Origin: an uncultured cyanobacterium
GTDB lineage: Bacteria; Cyanobacteriota; Cyanobacteriia; PCC-6307; Cyanobiaceae
DNA: 64,000 nt
Reading direction: 5' to 3'
NCBI GenBank assembly: GCA_903823115.1
Contig: CAIJRN010000042.1
Location: forward strand, 62,001-126,000
Below, piece after piece: positions 27,201 through 36,200 of the stretch. The notes under the pieces were generated by a model. The model was not told the origin of the DNA. It worked only from the letters and a program-made list of their open reading frames with translations, and ran no database searches. The stretch's first letter is position 1, and each line of letters opens with the position of its first letter. The translations under genes were made by a program, and so were the position numbers.

Positions 27201-30200
27201 ATAGATCAGGCTGGTTTGGACAGAATTGGCGTTAGCCGCTGTGTTGATGCCTGCCAGCAGCAGATTGGTGGCATCGCCGGACTCCCCAGTGAGGATGGCG
27301 ATGTTGTTGCTGAGGCCGGCTGGCAGAGGCAACGTCTCAGTGCTGCCCACGAACACATTCAGGTCGCCGCTCACGACGGCGAGCTGGGTCAGTTGCAGGT
27401 CGGAAGTTGCGCTGGCGTTGCCATAACTGAGCAGCAGGCCATCGTCCGTGCTGCTGAGGCCGACCCCGGTCGTGGTTCCTGGATTCAGCAGGGACTGGGC
27501 CGACCAACCGGCACCGTTGTTGACGTCGCTGCTGCTGCTTGTGGCCATAATGATTGCAGTACCACCCTGATAGGCGACGTAGGTCTGGCCGTCGTACTGG
27601 CTCACTGCCAGGGGACCTGATGACGTCTGGGTGGCAATGTTGTTGCCGTATTGGATCGGGATATTGGAGAACCAGCTGCTGCTTGATGCCGGCGTATTTG
27701 TATAGGCCTTCAGGATCCGTTGAGTCGTGTCGTTCGAGACGTAATACACCGACAGCTGGGGGATACCCGCCACGGTTTCGCTGGTCAGACTTGCATAGGT
27801 GCCTGACGCATTGGGGATCTGATAGACAGGACTCCAGCTGTTGGCAGCCTTGTTCAGGGAGGTGATATTGATCTCGTTATTGCCGACACCGAGATAGCTC
27901 AGGTACAGGGTGCCGTTCAGCATCGCCAGCGAGGGCGGCTTGGTGGTCGTCATGCTGCTGGGCAGGGCCTTCCAGCTGTTCCAGGTGGCACCGCCATCGC
28001 TGCTGGAATTCCAGTAGATGGCGTTGGAGCTGTTGTTGGGACCGCACTGCACCGCCATGTAGATGGTGTCGCCATCACGCACCACCGCCGGCGTGCCCAG
28101 GGAGGCACCGCCATCGACCACCGACCAGGGCGTGGTCGTCGGCGTTGTGGCGGGATGGGTGCTGCTGGAGGCATAGACGGAGCCGCCCTCCACCCACAGC
28201 ACGCCGATCGAATCACCGCGATCCACCAGCTGGGGGCTGGTGCTGCTGCTGAAGGTCGTCGTCCCGCCGGAGGCGGTGCTCAGGTCAGTGGGTGTGCTCC
28301 AGGCGAAGGGATTGTTACTGCCCGGATCCCAGCTGGAGAGTGACAGGGTGCCGGAGCTGTTGACGAAGCTCAGATAGATCCTGCCGTCGAAATTGAGCAG
28401 CGACGGGCCGGTGCTGGTGCTGAAGGCGCTGTTGCCGGCGCTGAGCTCGCTCCAGTCGTCCCAGCTGCTGCCGCCATCGAGGCTCTGGTTGAACCAGAGC
28501 GTGTTGTCGTTCGCTCCCTTGACGGCCGCATAGAGGGTGTTGCCGACTGCGATCACACTGGGGGTGGCATCGGTGAGGCCCTTCTCGCCATCGCTGCCTT
28601 CCACCAGCAACCCGGGCGGCGGCGTCAGCGGCGCGCTGGTGGTGGGATCCACCGGCGCAATGAAGCCGAAGCCCGAACCCAGTGGCAGATCGGTGCTGGC
28701 GCGGCCATAGAGGATGCCGGTGGTGCTGCCGGCCCCCTGGTTGCCATCGGCGCTGGAGCTGAGGTTCTGAGCGAGGAACAGGGCGATGTCGGCCTTACCG
28801 TCGCCGTTGATGTCGCCCGCCGGCAGCACCTGGGTGCCGTTGGCCACCGTGAAGGTGTAGTAGCTGTAGGGCGCATCGGCGAGGATTTCCTGGGTGTTGG
28901 CACCCAGTTCGATGCGCACGGTGGTGAGGAATGGGCCGGGTTTAATGGACATGAAGTCGTCGTAGCCATCGGCGTTGAAATCCCCGATCCCGCGCAGCGA
29001 TCCCTCGGTGGTGGTGGCCAACCCTTCGAGCAGGAAACCGGTGTCGCTGGCGAGCTTGCTGAGCTGCAGGTCACTGATCGAGGCCAGATAAGGATGGCCC
29101 CAGGTGAGATAGCCCTTGGCGTTCGGCCCGGAGCCGAGCGCGATGTCATTGAGGCCATCAGCGTTGTAATCACCGGGCCCGTAGGTGCCCTGGCCAGTAA
29201 GGCCGCCGGCACTGCCAAGTTCCGAGAGGATGGCCAGGCTGGAGTTGCTGCCGTCGGCATATTGAATGCTGCCGATCGAACTGGGGGACAGGGCAATCAG
29301 TCCTTGATCGGCATTGGAGGTCTGGAGCTGATCAGCGCCGAAGAGCACATAGCCATCGCCAGCACTGCTGGAGGCGTTATAGGCCTGGATCAGCAGATCA
29401 TCGATGCCATCGCGGTTGACATCGCCCAGATTGACCAGGCCGCTGCCGAGATAGTCGGTGGCTTCCGCCGCCGTGACGACATTGGTGGCGGCCAGGATGG
29501 CCACATGCTGATTGAAGCCCAGTGAGGTGTCTCTGTAAGTGGCACTCGGATTGAGCATGTACACCATGCCGCCACCGCCGCTCTGGCTGGCGCCAACGAT
29601 CAGCTGATCGACGTTGGTGTTGGTGAGATCGGCGAAGCTGAGGCTGCTGCCGAAGCCACTGTCGCCCAGGGTGTTGAACGGATTGGGGCCGTAGTAGGTG
29701 CGGCCATTGAGGCTGTTGACGCTTTTCGCCGTCAGTACCGTGTTGCCAAGACTGGAGAGATTGGTGCCGCTGTTGAGCACCATCACCGCACCGATGGCGG
29801 CGGCCTGGATGGCCTGGTTGTTCTGCATGGTGGCCCCCGCCACCTGGGTCACCATCTGGTTCTGGACAGCGGTCAGGAAGGTCTTCTGCTGGCTGCTCAG
29901 GTTGTTGGCCTGAAGCCCGGAGATGGTGGTGTAGAGGGAACTGTCGACGCCTTGGGTCGCATCGGGGCTTCCCCCCAGCTGCAGCCTGTAGAGCAGGCCG
30001 CTGCTGAGTTCTGGCTTGGCGTTGAGATCGAACTTGTTGTATGCATCCGTGACGGCCTCGGTGCCGGTGTAGACCATCGCCCCCACCACCCCAGGGGCGG
30101 AGACGGCCAGATCGCCGCTGCTGGAGATCGCCACGGCCGTGCCCAACTGGGCGCCCCACCAGCTGGTGGAGCTGCTGTTGCCTGCCTGCGGAATGGTGAC

Positions 30201-33200
30201 GGTGCCGCTGCTGCCGAGGATCGGATTGCTCAGTGGCGTGGGGTTGGCGCTGCCCCAGCTGCCGGCGTAGGCGCTGGTGCTGTAGGCGTAGAGCGCTCCG
30301 ATCGCTTGGGTGGAGTCCTGCGCATTGAGGGTATCGAGCGTGCGCAGATAGTTGGGGGCCCCGATCCACAGCGTGCCGGGTGTGCCGGTGCTGCCGCTCT
30401 GGAAGGCGAGCGCCGTGCCGAAGCCGGCTGCCGTGGTGATGTCGGTGGCGATGTTGGCGTTGCCCGGCCGCAGCACGGTGATGGCGGAGCCGAGGTTGCC
30501 GGGATTGGAGAGATCGAGGATCGTCTGGCCGGTGCTGCTGGTGAGGTTGTCAGCGATCCAGCGGCCATCGATGATCACGACAGCGCCGCCACCGTTGGCC
30601 TGGGGCGCGGCGATCACCAGATCGTCGGTGCCTTCGTTGTTGACATCGGCCACCAGCATGGTGGCGCCGAAGTTCTGGCCCCAGCCGGCGCTGGCATCGG
30701 CCTTGATCAGCAGACCGCCGACGCTGCTCTGATAGAGCGCCGAATGGAGCAGCGGCAGGTTGGGCCGGCTGGGCGAGAAGTTGGAAGCAGCCAGGGCGTT
30801 GAGCCAGGTGGTGGGGGCTTGGGCTGGATCGCTGACCGCGCTGCTCAGCGGATTGCCCTGGCTGTCGGTGCTGCTGGTGAATGCGCCGGCGTAGTTGATC
30901 CAGACGCGCCCGGCCGGATCGCTGACGGCATTGCTGGAGCGGGGCTGGGAGATCGCCAGCCAGCCGCTGTTGGTGCTGGTGCCGGTGTTGGTGAAGGAGC
31001 CGTACACCTGGGAGTTGCCGAAGCTGCTGGCCGGCGTCGGATCGCTGGGCGCGTTCTGGCTGCTCAACTGCACGCCGCTGTCGATGTATTTCAGTTGCAA
31101 CGGCGCTTCCTCCAGCACATCGGCGGTGGCCAGGGCCTTGCTGTTGGCGATGCTGTCGGTTTTCAGCGTGGCGGCCAGGCTGGTGCCAAAGCCCAGGGCC
31201 ACGCCGGTGCTGCCATTGGCGGCGGTGTTGCTGACGCTGCTGCCACCTTCGAACTGGAGGCTGACGCTGGCGTTGTAGGTGGCCTTGGGATCGAGGTTGT
31301 TGCTGTCGCTGCTGCCGCTCGGCTGGCGGGTGATCAACAGATTCAGCGCCGGCTGATTGGAGAGGAAGGTGTAGGCGAAGTCGGCATCCTGAGCCTTGGG
31401 CTGCAACGCTTCCACGGTGCTGGCGCCCATCAGCACCTCCTCGGGGCTGAGCTGGCGGGTGACAACATCGCCGCCGCCGGTGGGGGTGAGCGTGACGGTG
31501 ATCCCCTTGAGCATCTGGCCGGCGGGGTTGAACACCGCGGCGGTGGAGGGGGCGGCGTTGGTGTACCAGCCCTGCTGGCCCCAGGCCGTGGCCGCGATCG
31601 GGATCAGCAGATCGCTCTGGAGTGACGGGCTGCTGGCGCTGGCTGTGGTGGGCGTGATTGCCGCCTCGGGATTGAGGGTGGCGGCCTGGCTCCAGCTCAG
31701 GTCGCCAGCGGCCGTCGGCAGCAACGCCGAAGTGAAGGTGCTCTTGGCGGCGTTGTTGGGATCAACGGTGTGGGCCAGGTAGTGGTTGGAGATCGCACCG
31801 GGCTGCTGGCCGGGATTGGCCGACTTGCTGGCCACCACGAAGCCGGCTTCCTTGAGCAGCGCCAGGCCGTCGGTGCTGGTGGGCAGCGGCCAGTCGCTGG
31901 CAAAGGCGGGCGGCTGGCTGGTGGAGAGGGCCTGGCCGTAAATGGCCAGCAGATCGAGGGCGCCGCCGGCGTTGTCGCTCAGCAGTTGGGCGGCATCGTT
32001 GAAGTTGCTGGCGGCATAGGGATTGATCACGTTGGCCTGGGTGGCCACCACCTTGCCGTCGACATAGAGGTTGGCGGTGCCCACATTGCGCGGCAGCTCG
32101 AGTGTCGTACCTGAGGCTGAAGAGGTGAAGTAGTCCGGCAGGAACGAGGCCGCCACATAGTGCCAGCCGTTGTCGCGGTAATCGATGCCATCAGCGGAGA
32201 CCAGGGTCTGCCCCGGCGCCACATCGAAGGCGATTTGACCCGTGGCATTCACCGAAACCGCCGGGCCCGGCTGCAGCACGAACTGCAGTTGATAGCCGCC
32301 GTACTGCTCGATCCTGTTGGTCGACGGCGGGGTGGCTGGTTTGCTGGGGGCGGGTTGGGTGAGCGGATTGAGCGAGAAGTTGACCTTGGTCTGGCCGTAG
32401 GTCTGCTCGAAATTCCAGAGGTTCTGGAACATCGCATTCAGATTGGCGTTGGCATCCGCCTGCGCCGCCTTGACAATGCCGCCGTTCATCTCGGCGGTGC
32501 TGGTGGCGATCGCGACGCCGTTGAGGGAGGTGCTGGGCACCGCCTCTCCGCCCAGCGCCTGATTGGGGCTGAAGCCAGTGGTGAACTGGAACTGGGTGGT
32601 GGGCGAGGAGGCGATCTGATCGACCGGCGTGCCATCGAAACCAGTCAGATCGCTGCTGCTGAGGCCATAGGCAGCCAGGAAGCTGTTGACCCCTTCGATC
32701 GTGTCGCCGACCAGGAGATTGTTGAGCAGCAGGGCATTGCGGTAGAGATCACGGCCGCCGCTGCCATCCATCGCCGTGGTGTTGGTGCCATCGGCCACCA
32801 GCGCCCAGCGCCAGCCGTAGAGATCGCTGGCTGTGTTGCCATCGAGGCTGGTTTCCAGGCTCAGATTGAGGGCGTCCTGCCAGGTGAGCTGCTCGACGCC
32901 GAAGCTGGAGCTGAGCAGCCAGCCCTCGGGCAGCTCAGCGGGCCGATCGGGCAGGGCCCCGGCAGAGGGCTGGCCCAGGGCCACCAGGCCGGCGCCGGCC
33001 TGGTTGGAGCCCGGATCCAGCTGGGTCCAGAACTCGATGGTGTAAGGGCTGGAGGAGCCACCGGTGCTGGAGGCGAGGCCATAGCTGCCGCCGGTGGTCT
33101 GGGGCCCCTGGCTGACGATCACCTGGGCGTTGCCGCTGTTGAGATCCAGCGACAGCACCTGCGTGATCGTGGAGCCGCCGGGCAGGCCGAGGCCCAGCAC

Positions 33201-36200
33201 CTGGTCGCCCACCTGCAGCGTGCTGCTCAGATCGCTGATGGCGAGGGTGGTGTAGCCGTTGGCGCCGCCGGCGCCGCTGAAGCTGCCAGCAAAGCTCACC
33301 AGCGGCAGGCCGCCGGTCGCCGGCAGGGTGCGCAGCGTGGTGGCGGCCAGCACTGTGCTGCTGTCGGCTCCGGGGGCGTAGGCGAGGGTGTAGACGCCGC
33401 TCTGATCGGCGTTGGGGGAGCCGGGCAGGGCGGCGATCGTGGTGCCGGCCGGGATGCCCTCACCCACCAGCAGCTCGCCCGCAACCAGGGTGCCCTGGCT
33501 GACGCTGGAGATCGTCAGGCTGGTGCCGTTGATGGCGCCGCTGAAGATCGCCACCGGGTTGGCGGCGGGGTTGGCGGTCGGCTGGGGCGTGTTGCGGAGC
33601 GCATCGAGGGTGGCGCTGTTGAAGCTGCCCAGGCCGGTGGCCAGCACCCCCAGACCCTGCACGTTCTCCACGGCGGTGGCGGTCGATTTGGGCAGGGCGC
33701 CGGCGATCGAGGTGTTGAGGCCGGTGCTGGAGACGAAGGTTTCGGTGTTGCCGGAGGCGGTGCCGAGGTTGAGGCTGTTGACGCCGGGCTGCAGGCCGGC
33801 CATCGGCACGTACAGCAGCGGCGCGCTGGCGAGCACCGCCTCGTTGTACGGGGTGCGCACCGCCTCGCTCCAGCTGAGCACTGGCGTGGTCAGGGTCTGG
33901 CTGGTCTCGGGCGAGGGGGTGCCCGCGGGCAGGGCCAGCAGGGCGGCGCTGCCGCTGCTGCTGGCGGGGCCGCGGTTGACCTGGAAGCTGCCCGCACCGG
34001 TGGCGGCGTTGACGCTGATCACGCCGGTGATGAAGGTGCCCGGTTCGATGCCCACGCCGAAGAGTTGATCCCCCACCTCCAGAGCTGTGGCGCCGGAGCT
34101 GAGCGTCAGCGTGGTGTTACCGCTGCCGCTGAAGCTGCCGGCGAAGGCGATGGCGTTGCTGGCGGTATCGCCAGTGAGGGGCACGGCCGCCAGGTTGGTG
34201 CTGCTCACCGTCTGGCTGGTGCTCACCTGATAGCTGCCGGCGCTGCTGGCGGTGGCGGCCCTGGTGATGGCGATGACGGTGGTGCCGGCTTTGACGCCGG
34301 CGCCGAGGATCAGATCACCCAACGCCAGCGAACCGGAGCTGAGCGGGCTGACGGTGAGGGTGGTGCCGTAGATGGTGCCGGTGAAGCGGGCCACCGGATC
34401 CACCTGCACCTGCAGGCTGGCGGCGCTGAGATCGGCGATCGAGAGGCCGGAGCCGCGATCCTCGCTCCAGGGGATCGTGGCGATCGTGGACTGGCCGCTG
34501 GCGTCGTTGAACAGCGCATCCCAGGTGTATCCGCCCGCGATGGAGGCGGCGTTGGGATTGATCAGCCCCACCTTGATCACCGCCAGCTGGCTGGTGATCA
34601 GATCCTTGGGATTGGCCTCAGCATTTTTGAGGGCGCTGATCGGCAGTTCGGTCCACACCAGCAGCGAGCGCTGCACACCATCCACCTCCACCGCGAAGCT
34701 GCGCAGATCGGTGATCAGCGTGTCGGCAGGAACATAGAGATCCTTGACATTGACATAGTTCCATTTCGTATTGGTACCGGCCTGGCTGGTGGTGGCATAG
34801 CTGTAGTTGATGCGCTGGTGGCCATAAAGCGCATTCATGAACGCCTGGTAATTCGCCTCCCCATCGCTGCTCGTGAGGGGTTTGACGGGATCGGAGGCCT
34901 CCACCCAGAACACATAGGTGGTGTTGGAGGCGGTATCGGTGATCGCCGTCGGGTTGCTGGCGGCGGTGAACTGGTAACTGCCGGGTTGGTTGTAGATCGC
35001 CTCCAGCGTCAACTGACTGGACGACACCGCCTGCCAACTGGCGCTGCTGCCACCGGTGTTGTTGAGGTAGACAACCGTGTCGCCATCGACATAGGACACC
35101 CGGTTCTGCACCGGGAAGCGGCCGTAGCTGGCAAGCAGTGGCAGCTGATCGGAGACCCCGGAGGAGAGAAACACGCCGGCATTAACGATGCTGGCGTTGG
35201 CGCTGAAGTTGTCCTGATCGGTGAAGTTGTTGAGCGCCTGCTGCTGGGGAGTAACGATCAACGACGGGTTGACCAGATTGGCATTGCCAAGGGCCTGCTC
35301 CACATCCACCACCAGGGTGTAGGGAAGCCCTGCATAGGCGGACGCGGGCAGGGCGAAGTAGAGCGGTTGATCAAGGGTGACGGCCACGATCGTGCCGGCA
35401 CTGAGCTTCACCGTGGCGGTGACGCCGGGATTGAGCGGCGTGATCGGGTTGCCGGAGCCGTCGTTGCTGAGCAGCTCGATCGGCACCTGGCTGTAGCTGT
35501 AGACGCTGTAATCGTTGGCAGCAGGGGCGCTGCCATCGGCCTTGGGATAGGCGCCGCCCTGATTGAGGGAGCTGATCGGCAGCTGCGCCTGGATTCTCTG
35601 GATGTTGGCGCTGCTCAGGGGCGAGCCGTTGCTGCCGGTGGCCGTCTGCAGGGAGAACAACGGCATGCTGTCGAGCACCGAACCGGCGGTGGAAGCGGCA
35701 GGCGGGGCGGGGTTGCCGCTCTGCTGCTGGAACACATCGAGGCCGAACACGTAGCGGCCCGATTTCGGCTCGGGCAACGCCAGGTACTGGCCCTGGGCCG
35801 TCTCGATGGCGATCGGCTGCAGGTTGCTGGAGCCGCCGAGGTTGACGGCCTGATTGAGCCTGTAGCTCACCAGCTGGCTGGTGGGGTCGTAGGTCGCTGC
35901 CAGGCCGCTGATCAGCAGCGGGCCGGGTAGATCCAGAGCCGTCACCGCAGGGCCCGTGACGGCATCATCGTTTTGCAGACCGGGATCGCTGGCGGCCTGG
36001 AGCGTGAGCACGCCATCGCTGATCCAGCCGCTCAGGCTGAGGGAGCGGGCCCCCTGCACCACCAGATTGGAGATCACACCGCCTTTGGCCGTGAAGCTGG
36101 CGGTGGCCGCCGCCGAGCCGGGCAGGCCCAGGCCCACCAAGGCCACATTGCTGTAGGTGCCGTCGTTGAGACCAACGAACGTGTTGTTTTTGCTCCACTC

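Noticed and set aside
33070-34400. Prophage remnant suggested by tail-fibre-like repeats
   Set aside because: The repeats are in frame within the giant gene and no other phage genes are present.
32160-35930. A 1,256-residue open frame on the plus strand opposite the giant gene
   Set aside because: The product is Gly/Ala/Gln/Arg-rich with no recognisable domains. Third-position GC bias of the giant gene leaves its antisense frame free of stops.
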